A DNA stretch of 64,000 nucleotides. It comes from Oopsacas minuta. Its lineage: Eukaryota > Porifera > Hexactinellida > Lyssacinosida > Leucopsacidae. Of the stretch, positions 1-9,920 are shown piece after piece. The notes under the pieces were generated by a model that did not search any database, had not been told where the DNA came from, and worked only from the letters and a program-made list of their open reading frames with translations. The stretch covers positions 434,001 to 498,000 of the forward strand of contig JAKMXF010000144.1 in the NCBI GenBank assembly GCA_024704765.1, in the 5' to 3' direction. Position 1 is the stretch's first letter. Each line of letters begins with the position of its first letter. Both the position numbers and the translations under genes were made by a program.

Positions 1-2179
1 TCAGTTAGTTTAGGAAGAATACCAGCCTCAGGAGTCTTACGAATCATCTTGGGAGTGGTTTTGGGGCTGTTAATAGCCCTGACAATTGACTGATTAGAAC
101 TAGGAGATAATTTCACTGTATCAGGGGTAGTTATTTGTGAAGAGGAAAGGTCCAGTGATTTAGATTTACGTGGTAGACTAATTCTAGTAGGAGCAGGATA
201 GTTTTGGAGTGGAGACATAGTATGTCTCTTCTTTGCTGATTGTTGAAATTCTAATTCACCAGATTTGTTGCTAGGGGAGACTGATGTACCTTTTGGACTT
301 AACAACTGGTCAGGAGATTTGGAACCCAGTCTAGGAGAAGTTATTAGCAGAGAAGCCTTGGCTTGTTGGGCTAAGTTAGAAACATTATTTCTCTTGAATA
401 AAGTACGAGTTTCTCGAGCTGACAACTTACTAGGGAGCTTGGAATGTATAGAAGTTGGTGTGGATATACGTGAAGAGAGCTTCAAGTTATGAGATTCTTT
501 CATTTCAGATAGGACAGCACTCCTTAGTCCTCTCCTTAACATAGTCTCACTAGTCATTGACTTGACTGGTAGGGACTTTGTCTCTTTCAATGGAGTTATA
601 GTTTTTCCTACTTTTGGTGATTTTGGAGTGGAAAATTGGTTTTTGGATAGAGATTGTCTGGGAGAGAGTTTGGGTGAGTTCTGGAGTCTGTTTGGAGTGG
701 TGAATTTGGCTTTAGGAGATAATTTAGAGAATTGTGTTGCTACTGAGAGGGGGAGCTTATAGGGGGTAGATCTCCTGAGAACTGCTTTAGTAGCAGATCG
801 AGTTATAGGAGTACCACCTCGTTTAACTGGAGTACTAGGGGGCAGGTTACGACAGAATTCCTCTGGAGAGAGGGAGGGTCCAAACCTAACACTCTTACGA
901 CTAGATAGAGTGAGAGGAGACCTTGATCGGCGAGCAGATAGACCTGTAGAGTTCGGATGTTTGTAAGTAGACGGGTACTTCTTGGGTGTGCTAATAGGAG
1001 GAGAGGTCTTAAGAGACTCTCTGGGAGATTTCCTGAGATAGGATTTAGAAGGAGACTTCTGAGGTGTCTGCTGGGTACGTGTAGATCTCCTCAGACCAGA
1101 ATTATTTGGAGAATCCTAGATATACATAGAATTATTATACATAGACCGTGAACGAAATTCACACTATGACGTCATTGTTAACTCACCATTTTGTGGTCAG
1201 AAAATCTGGGAGATATCCTAACGAAAGTAATAGGAGCACTTTTACGCTTCAACTTGACAGGAGATGATATTGTCTCCTTAGGGAAGTCTGACAAACGTCT
1301 CTTCTCTGTGGATGGCTCTACCGATACATTCATTGTAGTACTCATGTCACGAGCAATCAAGCTAGGCTGTGAAGTATTTACTTCCATACTAGCATAGCTG
1401 TTATCAGTAGCATCGTGTGTGGCGCTTCTGCTATCTGATGCTGATAATGGAGTAGTGGATCTCTTGGTATTAGCTGGAGTAGAAGATTGTGTGGGAGACG
1501 AGTACGTGACATATTTTCTAGGTGATGGAGGGATGTTACTACCCCCTGGAGATGAGTGCGGACTGATTTGTTTTCTGGGAGAACTACGAATTGAAAGTCT
1601 GTCAACTTTAGGAGATTTGGCGGGACTTAGTGGATAAATTGTCTCTAGGTCAGCTGACTTTTCAAGATCCTCTAAAACTTCATCAATTTGAGACAGATTG
1701 GATGACGTAATAGCATCAGATAGTTTAGCCTTAGGATAACCAGGCTTGTATTCTACTCTGAAGTTCTTCCCTGCTACATGTATGACATCTAAATTCTCTA
1801 AGGGGTGTAGTGTTTTGATAGTTAGAGTAGTATTGTTCAGAAGACAGGGATTGCCAGAACTGAAGTTTATAACAAATATGTTCCCCAAAGAATCAACTAT
1901 AAGCGAGCAATGTTTTGGTTCAGCAAAGAACATTCTCAAGTCTGAGTCTACGTCACTACCCATAGCTATCTGGTCGTAAGGAGTGATCTGGTTGCCTAGC
2001 ATGTCTATATCTGACAAATCAGGGGGAGGGTCCTTCTGTGCATGAAATATTGGATAGTAGTGAGTGTCTGGTTTGTTCACAAGCACCAGTATTGCTGCTG
2101 CATCAGAATCCGGCAGCTGACATGGTGACGCAGATCGCGATAAAGTGGTGGAGAAGAGAGGAGGGGTTGCAGGTTGCAT
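1..2179 (-). CDS. MKI67: Ki-67-like FHA / PP1-docking chromosomal protein (3' end outside window)
   Basis: Two exons are visible: 2179-1187 and 1115 to the left edge, joined by a 71-bp GTGAGT...TAG intron in phase 0; the gene continues beyond base 1. The start is the ATG at 2179, before residues MQPATPPL. Residues about 60-145 resemble the Ki-67 FHA domain, including an NFSSGNP core like NFSSTNP in human Ki-67. The rest is basic, rich in SP/TP sites and poorly ordered. Exon 2 (about 800-901) encodes KSVRF followed by SLSPEEF and LPPSTPVKRGGTP. This order matches the RVxF plus KiR-SLiM block by which Ki-67 and RepoMan recruit PP1 gamma. The FHA has GS where a phosphopeptide-binding domain usually has GR, and the usual Ser of SxxH is not evident, so phospho-binding may be weakened. 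Ki-67 coats mitotic chromosomes; that role here is inferred. RepoMan (CDCA2) shares the PP1 block but lacks an FHA domain. Confidence 0.78.
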
Positions 2180-2351
2180 TGTGAATAAATAACAAGTGAT
2201 ATGTCTAATAGAATATGAATTAACAGTCACTACTACTAAGGACTCATGAAAATTACGACGTAATCTGGTATGTGCTTGAATATATTGGATAAAACATAAA
2301 AACAGCTGATATTACACATAAATAAGTGAGAATATTGACAGATATAATAAC

Positions 2352-3360
2352 TTATGAGTACTGTTTGAAGTGGAAGTGTGAAGAAAAGTGAGATAGAGTG
2401 TTTACACGAAGGATCCTAATCTCTAAAAAGAAGTATCGTATTCCCCTGAATAAGCTCATGGGCACTTATTCTTTTCTTGGGCATTTTTTCGTCCAAATAT
2501 TCTGTCAATTTTGGAAAATACAAAATATTTGGGAAGCTAATTATTCTAATTAGTAAAATGGTCAAATGTGACGTAAATTCAAAGAAATATTCTGGATAGT
2601 GATAAAATTTAATTCACAGGTTTTGGAGCTTTTTTGAGCTCTGGCGCTTATTCAGGGAAATACGATATAAGAATTCAAATGTAAATGTTTCAAATTATGA
2701 AATAACTCACTTTTCCTCTTGGGGGATAATTTGAATCAATTCTAGAATCATAATTATGCTCGTAGGATATCTTCTCTCGCTTTTGGTTGCCACCATCTGA
2801 ACTGACACCAGGCACTATAGGGGGAAGCTAATATTATTGTGTAAAAACGAATGGCAAACTTAATATATTTCATAAGCTGATGAGCAAGTATTTATTTAAG
2901 ATTTATACATACCGATCCCTTGTGCTGGTTGCTGGGCTACACACATAGGTCTCTCAGGTCTAACCTCGCTAAAATTCGGATAATCTTGTCTCTGTGTGGA
3001 ATCCTTTGTGTATCTAGTTACAAGCTGTAATTATGGAATTTATAAAAAACTTCATTTTTGTTTACATGCGTACTTTGGTGGTGGTATTTTATCAGAGGTG
3101 TCGGGGGAGATAAGTGAAACATTTTGAGCTTTAAACTGTTGCCTGTAGTCTACTTTTTTCTGGTCCCCAACAAGAGAACAGATTGGTTGGTTAAGAAATC
3201 GAACATTTTGACAAAGAAACCCAAACTTTGATGGTTTTGAGTCTAGACTGATTTCTTTGGAATCAGATTTTATACTGCTACAGATTTTATCTCCTCTAGT
3301 GCTACTGTGTGTGGAATTATGCGAGGAGGAAAGTGATCTGGTAATAGAGTTGTCATCCAT
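2352..3360 (-). CDS. small uncharacterised protein, possibly axonemal/microtubule-associated
   Basis: A spliced minus-strand gene reconstructed by phase: exons 3360-3074, 3013-2913 and 2814-2711, possibly ending in a tiny last exon at 2360-2352 after a strong polypyrimidine tract. Donors are GTACGC, GTATGT and GTGAGT; acceptors are TAG, TAG and CAG. The predicted protein is about 166 residues, polar and Ser/Pro-rich. Short motifs such as DYRQQF, STQRQDYPNF and SYEHNYDSR loosely recall repeats of SAXO/microtubule-inner proteins. I do not recognise the family with confidence. The last proposed intron holds a MITE (2431-2670). The gene lies between the Ki-67-like and NEK genes, all on the minus strand. 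Confidence 0.45.
2431..2670. mobile_element. MITE-like inverted-repeat element
   Basis: A 240-bp stretch is bounded by inverted arms of about 23 bp. The left arm at 2433-2455 contains TCGTATTCCCCTGAATAAGC; the right arm at 2645-2668 is its reverse complement with two mismatches. There is no coding capacity inside. It lies downstream of, or in the last intron of, the small gene ending near 2352. Confidence 0.6.
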
Positions 3361-3494
3361 TAGTCAGTGACGAAATACTATAATTTACAAATACAAATAG
3401 CAAGTAAGCGATTTGTAAGCATTAGTTTATGAAATAAATCTGTGCCTGTAAAATAAAGAAGAATAGAAAAATAAAAAGTAGAACAAAAGAATTA

Positions 3495-6400
3495 TTACAT
3501 AACACTGCATATCCCGCTCTTGGCGGGATCTCCTATATCAGATATAGGAGGAGCAGTTCCAGGGGGCTTGTCTTTAGATAGTCTTACTCTTGCCGAAGTT
3601 ATTTTACCGTTTTGTCTAAGTAATCTCTCTAAAGATTCATTAGCTGTCTGTAGTTCGGATTTGAGGTAGGATATCTCATTGCTTTGCTCTAAATTATTCG
3701 ATTTTTCTCTCTGTATTTCAGACTGTAGATTAATTATTTCATGTTGATGCATTATTTTCATTTGGTTAAGATATTGCTGGCTTTCTGCCTGGAACTTTTG
3801 GACATTGTTCTCGCCTTCAGTCTTCATCTCATCCACTTTATTAATCGAATCAAAGAGATCGTGCTCCAGCTGTTGGATATGTTTTTCAAGTTCGTATACA
3901 CTCTCTACTTTTTGACGTTCTAAAATTTTCAATTTATCTTCCAATTGAATATATTTCTGTTGATAACTCAAATTTTCTTCTTTCAACTTTTTCGCCTCAG
4001 TCAAAGATCTCCTGCGGTTTTTCACAGGACGAGACACGAAATCTTTTCTAGTAGCAGATTCAGAATCTTCAGATAATGCAGAGGTTACAGTTATAGGCGG
4101 CATTACGTTACTAGAACAATTATCTGGAGATAAAATTGTTTTCTTCTCTTCTAGAAGGGCTAAATTGTGTATAGTATGTTTATCAGTTGAGCTCTTAACA
4201 ATCCCGATCAGCTGTTCTCTACTCTGTGCTACTTGTTTACGACTTTGTATAAATCCATCTGTAGACTCATTGAAATTATCATAAGGAGTTAATCTCATAG
4301 CAGGGTCATCCTCTTGAGGCTGGTAGCTCTTCTTTCTACTCATTGCATTTATCATACGAATAGATTGAAAGTTTATATTCCCATTTTCCGAGTCGCCAAG
4401 AGTTGGTGCGGATCCTTTGGTATCCTCACCGTGTGGAGCCTGTGGCATATCGTTAAGGGAACACTTAATAGGAGACCGCTGAATAATATTAGGGTGCCAT
4501 GGCTGACTGGGAACAGACATTTCTTTTCTGATCCATTGAGCCATAGTGCTGTCAGCTGAGAGGAGCAAGTCATTTCTGACAATTGTTCTCTCCTGAATGG
4601 GAGGTGGGTCAAGTGATGGGGTTACCCTCTTCAGTTCAACAGTACGAGTACCTGTACTTGGTCTGTTCTGATTTCTAATTATACGTTTAATGTTTTGGTT
4701 ATGAAGTTCCTCTTGAGGAATCAGCTGTTTTCCACCTGACGATAATGTAGCAGCTGATTCTACCAAAATAACCACGTTACTCCCGAAACAAGCAATCTGT
4801 TTAATATCGATCTCAGAAGAACTCAACTCTTGTCCTTCTGAGAAGAAAGGAATATTTGTAAGAGAATTTACAATTCTTGTATCCATAGACATCACAGAAT
4901 TCTGAGCAGGCTTTTTGCGACTTTTCTCAGGTTCAGTCTCTGCATACAGCTGTTTAAGACAATTCTTCAATAAATCTAAATATACTAGCTTAGTGTTAGG
5001 ACCTTGTGATAGGTCTAAAATACTCAAATAAGATTCTCCAGATTGAGATAGTTTCCTAACTCCTTTGATTAAGTCACGAGACTGTATTGCAAGGGCCACA
5101 GGGGCATCTGGGCTTGGAGCTAGATGTGGGGGTGTAGATTCGTTCCTCCTCTCCCCTCCCATCTCCAAATATTTCTCAAGAGGCAGTTTAAACAGCTGAC
5201 GAGACCCTACTACTTGTAATGTATGCTCTTCACAAGCTATTACAGTCATTAGCTCACAACAGGACACAATACTACCACAACTAACTGCTATACACGATAC
5301 ATCCTTGTTCTCATTCTCAGTTCCTTTAGATTTAACTATACCACGTTGTCCCTCCTTCTTCCTCCCGAATGCCAACACCTTCCCGTTGTCAACCAGCACA
5401 ACGGAATGTGTCGCACCTAGTGACACATCCAACACCATGTGCTTAGTCATAACTTTAACAGGTGTTGGTATCAAACTCCTCTCAACTTGCATTTTTTGAT
5501 CCTTCGTGAATAGTCTCATTGTCATTAACATAGTCGGTTTCTTATTGAGTCCTAGTTTATTGTTTCTATTACTCCCACAGGCGTATAGAGTATGAGAATT
5601 CGTCAGGAACATTGTACCGTCTAGACCACATACAACCTGTTTAATTGTCTCTTTCACATTATCTACTGATACTACTACCACTTCTTTAGGTACAAATTGA
5701 TTAGTTTCAGTTCCAGTTCCCAAGCGACCATCCTTCCCCACCCCCCAGCCATACACCTCTCCCTCTGACGTCACTCCCATAGCATGTAGTTCTCCACAAG
5801 ACAGCTGTACGATTTGACAGGTGATTAACCCCTCAATAATACTAGGAACACAAATATCAGTCTCAGTCTTCTTCCCGAGACAGTATTGATCACATGCACC
5901 ACAAGATAGAGGTATCCCCGTGTCATTAAGAAATAATGTAAAATCTTTCCCGCATTGTATGTTTATGATACTAGCCTCCTTATGTAATATCAAACGCTCT
6001 GGTTGCATGAATGACCCAGGATGTCCGTGACCCAGTTGTCCACGTGTACCAGAACCCCACATAAATACCTGCTTATCAGATGTTATCAGTCCTATGTGAC
6101 TGAATCCAACAGACACCTGATCTACCTTAATTCCATCAGGTAGTGTTATTGGATCTGTAGACAGCTTAGAAGCACTGAACTTGTATAAATAAGTATTGAC
6201 GTTACCCTTATTAGCTTCTATCTGCATTTTTTCCTGCAGAGAGTCCAGTAGCTGGGGGAGATGTTCTTGTGCTATCTGGGTGCTGGAGGGTCGTGACTCT
6301 GGATCGTATCTTAACATTTCTAAGACCAACTGTTTGAGGCCATCGCTATAATCTCCTTTTATTGGTACAAAAGTACAATCAACAATCTTCATAATAAGAG

Positions 6401-7628
6401 CTGGTAGATTAGTTCCATCAAATGGTTTCTTTAGTTCTGCCATTTCATGGAGGATACATCCTAACGCCCATATATCACTCTTAGCATTATAAGGTTTCCC
6501 TTCACATATTTCTGGGGAAATGTAGTGAGGACTGCCGAGGGCTGTTTGAGCATGTTGTTCTGATGAATCTAACACTTTTGAAATTCCAAAGTCGCCGAGT
6601 TTAACTGTCTCTTCTAAAGTTAGGAACACATTAGCAGTTTTGAGATCACGGTGTAGAATTTTCCTAGAATGTATATATCTGACAGCTAGTGACATCTGAT
6701 GAAACATGTACAGTATCTGGTACTCAGGGATTGGTGTTTCTCTCTTTTGTATGTATTGAGCAAGAGTACCACCATCTGCATACTCCATCTCTATCATGAG
6801 ACTACCATCATCTAAATAGAAACTATCATAGTATGTGATTATATTGGGATGTTCTAGCATACTTAAAATGCTAACTTCAGAGCGAACAAGATCTTTCTCT
6901 TTCTCTAGTAAACCAATCATTGAGATCTCTTTTAGAACAACAAACATGTTATCTTCCTTCCTCCGATAGAGCACCGCAGCACCGAATGTCCCTCGGCCAA
7001 CAGTGCGTATTTTTTCAAACATCTCCAAACTGGGTACAGCTAGTCCCTGCCAATCCTTCAACTTATCGCTATCGAAGTAAAAGAAACTTATCGGCATAAC
7101 ATAGTCGTCTCCGTTTATACATAAGTTCAGTTCTTGTCCGTAGAAACTGCTTGAGGAGTAGACTTCAACTTTTAGAACTTTTTCCAGCAATTCCAATAAC
7201 TGAATACCTTCTAAACATTCAGCTACGGGGGACCCGAGGATATCTAGTCGCTTCTTTTCATTTTTAGAGTCCATATGGTCACTGACGAGATGCAAGAAGA
7301 AAGATTTGATTTCTCCTGATTTTACGGATTCCAGGGTCAGCTCCTTTTGTGTACAAAGATTGATTACACCCTTTCTACCCTGGCAGATAAGTGCGATATT
7401 CGCTGCTCTCTTGCCATTAAGAGCCTGGGTAACCATTCCTAAGATCATGTCGAGACTGGATTCATATTTATAAAGTACAGGTACTACTACATTAGGGTGT
7501 GTCATCTCGGTAAGATTCTGACAACACCTGACTCTGTTAGAAATCAGGACAAGGAGAGGAGATGATTCATTACCTAGGACTTTGTTTAGTTGGTCTTCAT
7601 GTGATATTGAAAATATAGGATGGTCCAT
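3495..7628 (-). CDS. NEK8/NEK9-type kinase with N-terminal DUF4347-like domain, RCC1 repeats and CaaX end
   Basis: Intronless ORF of 1377 residues starting at the ATG at 7628. Residues about 1-195 resemble DUF4347: an alternating hydrophobic core with ALICQGRKG, then LDILGSPVAE and a following helix. Residues about 202-460 are a Ser/Thr kinase with glycine loop VGRGTFG, VVLKE lysine, HRDLKTAN catalytic loop, DFG, and GSPHYISPE. RCC1-type repeats occupy about 500-815 (for example MWGSGTRGQLGHG and YGWGVGKDGRLGTG), as in NEK8/NEK9. A Ser/Pro-rich linker and a coiled coil (about 1225-1335) follow. The protein ends in CSVM, a canonical CaaX motif. NEK8 (about 690 residues) and NEK9 (about 980) act in cilia and mitosis; this protein is longer and has both an N-terminal domain and a lipidation signal that I do not associate with them. 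Kinase residues look intact. It is divergent from MRPL49 across a MITE. Confidence 0.88.
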   Translation of the reverse strand: MDHPIFSISHEDQLNKVLGNESSPLLVLISNRVRCCQNLTEMTHPNVVVPVLYKYESSLDMILGMVTQALNGKRAANIALICQGRKGVINLCTQKELTLESVKSGEIKSFFLHLVSDHMDSKNEKKRLDILGSPVAECLEGIQLLELLEKVLKVEVYSSSSFYGQELNLCINGDDYVMPISFFYFDSDKLKDWQGLAVPSLEMFEKIRTVGRGTFGAAVLYRRKEDNMFVVLKEISMIGLLEKEKDLVRSEVSILSMLEHPNIITYYDSFYLDDGSLMIEMEYADGGTLAQYIQKRETPIPEYQILYMFHQMSLAVRYIHSRKILHRDLKTANVFLTLEETVKLGDFGISKVLDSSEQHAQTALGSPHYISPEICEGKPYNAKSDIWALGCILHEMAELKKPFDGTNLPALIMKIVDCTFVPIKGDYSDGLKQLVLEMLRYDPESRPSSTQIAQEHLPQLLDSLQEKMQIEANKGNVNTYLYKFSASKLSTDPITLPDGIKVDQVSVGFSHIGLITSDKQVFMWGSGTRGQLGHGHPGSFMQPERLILHKEASIINIQCGKDFTLFLNDTGIPLSCGACDQYCLGKKTETDICVPSIIEGLITCQIVQLSCGELHAMGVTSEGEVYGWGVGKDGRLGTGTETNQFVPKEVVVVSVDNVKETIKQVVCGLDGTMFLTNSHTLYACGSNRNNKLGLNKKPTMLMTMRLFTKDQKMQVERSLIPTPVKVMTKHMVLDVSLGATHSVVLVDNGKVLAFGRKKEGQRGIVKSKGTENENKDVSCIAVSCGSIVSCCELMTVIACEEHTLQVVGSRQLFKLPLEKYLEMGGERRNESTPPHLAPSPDAPVALAIQSRDLIKGVRKLSQSGESYLSILDLSQGPNTKLVYLDLLKNCLKQLYAETEPEKSRKKPAQNSVMSMDTRIVNSLTNIPFFSEGQELSSSEIDIKQIACFGSNVVILVESAATLSSGGKQLIPQEELHNQNIKRIIRNQNRPSTGTRTVELKRVTPSLDPPPIQERTIVRNDLLLSADSTMAQWIRKEMSVPSQPWHPNIIQRSPIKCSLNDMPQAPHGEDTKGSAPTLGDSENGNINFQSIRMINAMSRKKSYQPQEDDPAMRLTPYDNFNESTDGFIQSRKQVAQSREQLIGIVKSSTDKHTIHNLALLEEKKTILSPDNCSSNVMPPITVTSALSEDSESATRKDFVSRPVKNRRRSLTEAKKLKEENLSYQQKYIQLEDKLKILERQKVESVYELEKHIQQLEHDLFDSINKVDEMKTEGENNVQKFQAESQQYLNQMKIMHQHEIINLQSEIQREKSNNLEQSNEISYLKSELQTANESLERLLRQNGKITSARVRLSKDKPPGTAPPISDIGDPAKSGICSVM

Positions 7629-8037
7629 CTTAAATTCCTAATTAGTCGAATAAATTTTACATAATATAAGTTAAATAAAAATTATCGAAAATTATCGACG
7701 AAGTATTGAAAGTCGAGTGCGGATGCGGATTAAACAGAGTACTGATGCTCATTGGATTGAGTGAGCATACCTATGTGAGGAAAGTAAAATTACTAAGCAC
7801 ATGGGAAACAATTGAGCAGGGGTTAAACAGAGCAAATAGGTCAAAATTATCAATAGTTATCGAGAAAGTTGTATTTTGCTCTGCTTACCTCAGCTCAATT
7901 GTATTGCGTGTGCTCAATAATTTTTCATTCCTATATAGGTAGGAATGCTCACTCAACCTAATGAGCATCCGCACTCGACTTTTTAATATCTCGAAAATTA
8001 TCGATAATTATGATTATTTATTTTTTCAGTTAGCCAT
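7629..8037. other. divergent intergenic region between NEK and MRPL49
   Basis: This 409-bp spacer separates two divergently transcribed genes and presumably holds both promoters. Most of it is the inverted-repeat element described at 7711-7981. No gene is seen in it. Confidence 0.6.
7711..7981. mobile_element. MITE-like element with long inverted arms
   Basis: The outer sequence GTCGAGTGCGGATGC at about 7711 is repeated in inverted form at about 7967-7981. Homology of the arms continues inward (TCATTGGATTGAGTGAGCAT versus its complement). The left arm carries about 21 extra bases containing a second copy of GATGC. The motif CGAAAATTATCGA occurs in direct orientation outside both ends (about 7685 and 7992), consistent with duplicated flanking sequence. 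It has no coding capacity. Confidence 0.65.
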
Positions 8038-8496
8038 ATGTTATCTCATTCTTTGCGTAAGAACTTCATACTGACTGGTATTCTTAGGGTTTTTCTAACT
8101 AGACTGAACACTTCAGAGCCTGGGCATGTACCTTCCCAGCTTGATTATACTATAAACACAATCGATAATGACAGCCTTCCTCCCTTTACGCCCAAAACTC
8201 CATCCGGGTGGCAGCCTCCTAACCCATGTGGCCCAATTGTTAAGAACCTTCCTTTCCATATTTTTCGTTCCAGAACGAATAATCTACCAGTTTATTCGCG
8301 ATTTCGCGCGAAGGGCCCTAAAGTAAATACAGTTATTCGTAGAATAGCAGGAGATAAATCAGCGCTCGTTGCAGTCCTCGTCAGAGTATTAGGCAGTGAT
8401 CGAATAACAGAAGTAGACATCAGGGAAGGGAAGATTAATCTCAGAGGTAACAGAGTGGAGGAGATAATGAAAGTATTATATAGGATGGGATTTTGA
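8038..8496 (+). CDS. MRPL49: mitochondrial ribosomal protein mL49
   Basis: Intronless 152-residue ORF. The C-terminal half has the mL49/Img2 signature: LPFHIFRSRTNNLPVY, then TVIRRIAGD, a VLVRVLG stretch, and a basic beta/alpha end finishing in GF. The N-terminal 30 residues are basic and hydrophobic, as expected for a mitochondrial targeting peptide. The protein is a large-subunit component of the mitoribosome. Length is close to that of animal homologues (about 165). It starts at the first in-frame ATG, 8038, and is divergent from the NEK gene. Confidence 0.9.
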   Translation: MLSHSLRKNFILTGILRVFLTRLNTSEPGHVPSQLDYTINTIDNDSLPPFTPKTPSGWQPPNPCGPIVKNLPFHIFRSRTNNLPVYSRFRAKGPKVNTVIRRIAGDKSALVAVLVRVLGSDRITEVDIREGKINLRGNRVEEIMKVLYRMGF

Positions 8497-8559
8497 GTTC
8501 TCTTACACGATTAATAATTACATTTTCCTTATTATAATGAATAATTCCAAATTTATATT

Positions 8560-8706
8560 TACAGATAACTCCCATTATATCTAAGCTCAAGGGACCGTGA
8601 CAAGTACTTCCATATAAGGAGGAGTTCGTTATAACCGATGAAAATTATCTTACTTACAATTTCATAACGATATATCCGTGTTCAATGTGACAGGAGTTGA
8701 CAGTAT
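8560..8706. mobile_element. MITE, CAGTCAACTCC family copy a
   Basis: Inverted termini: ACAGATAACTCCCATTATAT at the left and a right end whose complement reads CTGTCAACTCCTGTCACATT. Inside are AGCTCAAGGGACCGTG and GATATATCCGTGTTC, both shared with other copies at 26839 and 39031. It is non-coding and lies between MRPL49 and the EEP gene. Confidence 0.65.
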
Positions 8707-8735
8707 TTCTTAATATTAGCTAGATAGCGTATATA

Positions 8736-9920
8736 ATGGCGATGAAGGATTTGCTTGCTCACATAGAGAGACGTATCCCTCCAGATAAGCCAGAGAAGAA
8801 GATTGTCCATCCTAGTAAAGATGAAATATTCAAACTACCCTGTTACCCCCTGAGAGATAACATATTATCACCCAACATCCCTGAAGACAGTAAGGCTCAA
8901 TTCTCTGTTATGTCTTATAATATTTTAGCTGATTGTTATGCATATAACGCTGGTTATTGGTACTGCGACTCACTAGATACAGTAGTGAGACACGAGAGTT
9001 TAATGAAAGAGCTCTCTATACTAGGTTACGCTACTGTTCTATGTTTCCAAGAAGTTACACATAAATATTTCAGCTACCTCCTACAACCGGCTCTTACGAG
9101 TCTAGGCTATGAAGGTATCTACCAGCAGAAAGACAAGAGACATAAGAGTTCTCCTAAATCTGAAGATGGCCTAGCTATATTCTATAACAAACATAAATGT
9201 ACATTAATTTCTACACAACCTATTATACTAAATCAGTTAATGATAGAAGCATGGAAGGGAGTAGTTGGTAATGTCCGCATGGAAGATTCGTGTTACAGAG
9301 ATACTGTAGGACTGTTGACAGCGTTTTCTATTGATGGTCAGGTTGTGAGTATTGGGAATGTACATCTACATTTTGATTGGATGCGACCAGATATACAATC
9401 TCTACAAGGTTGCATGTGTTTAGGCAAATTAGTCGAATTCGCGAATTTTCACGATTCATCTGGTTATGTGTATTGTGGTGATTTCAATTCCCAGACCTTT
9501 ACAGAACTCTATACTCTGTTAACATGTGGTTATATATCAGCTGATAGTAAGCAAGCATTTCTACACCCAAGTCTATCTGTTTCTGTAAAGAAGACAGAGT
9601 TTACGAAATCTAAACCACATATGATTCCATATTTCCAAATATTTGAGAAATGTTACACAATCCCTCAAACTGTTAAGAGTGCATATTTAACAATCCAAGG
9701 GTCTGAACCTCTATACACTAATTATACAGGGGATTTCCATGGCTGTTTAGATTATATATTTTACAGTGAGGGTCTTATACCTATGAGTATACTAGCTCTA
9801 CCTGATGAGAAAGATATGAGATCTGAAGTTGCGCTGCCGAATAGTGTGATGTCATCTGATCACCTGTCACTCAAGGCTGAATTTAACATTGTGACAACAA
9901 ATAAAGACAACAAAATTTAG
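8736..9920 (+). CDS. EEP-family phosphatase (CCR4/Angel/PDE12/nocturnin-like)
   Basis: Intronless ORF of 394 residues. It shows the endonuclease/exonuclease/phosphatase motifs in order: SYNILADCYA, LCFQEV (Mg-binding Glu), EDGLAIFY, GNVHLHFD, VYCGDFNSQ, CLDYIFYSE and SSDHLSLKAEF (catalytic His). This order and the LADCYA element place it in the CCR4-like branch that includes Angel, PDE12 and nocturnin. Likely substrates are RNA 3' ends or related phosphodiesters, but the subfamily cannot be fixed by eye. No leucine-rich repeats or clear targeting peptide are visible. All catalytic motifs appear intact. It starts at the ATG at 8736. Confidence 0.8.
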   Translation: MAMKDLLAHIERRIPPDKPEKKIVHPSKDEIFKLPCYPLRDNILSPNIPEDSKAQFSVMSYNILADCYAYNAGYWYCDSLDTVVRHESLMKELSILGYATVLCFQEVTHKYFSYLLQPALTSLGYEGIYQQKDKRHKSSPKSEDGLAIFYNKHKCTLISTQPIILNQLMIEAWKGVVGNVRMEDSCYRDTVGLLTAFSIDGQVVSIGNVHLHFDWMRPDIQSLQGCMCLGKLVEFANFHDSSGYVYCGDFNSQTFTELYTLLTCGYISADSKQAFLHPSLSVSVKKTEFTKSKPHMIPYFQIFEKCYTIPQTVKSAYLTIQGSEPLYTNYTGDFHGCLDYIFYSEGLIPMSILALPDEKDMRSEVALPNSVMSSDHLSLKAEFNIVTTNKDNKI

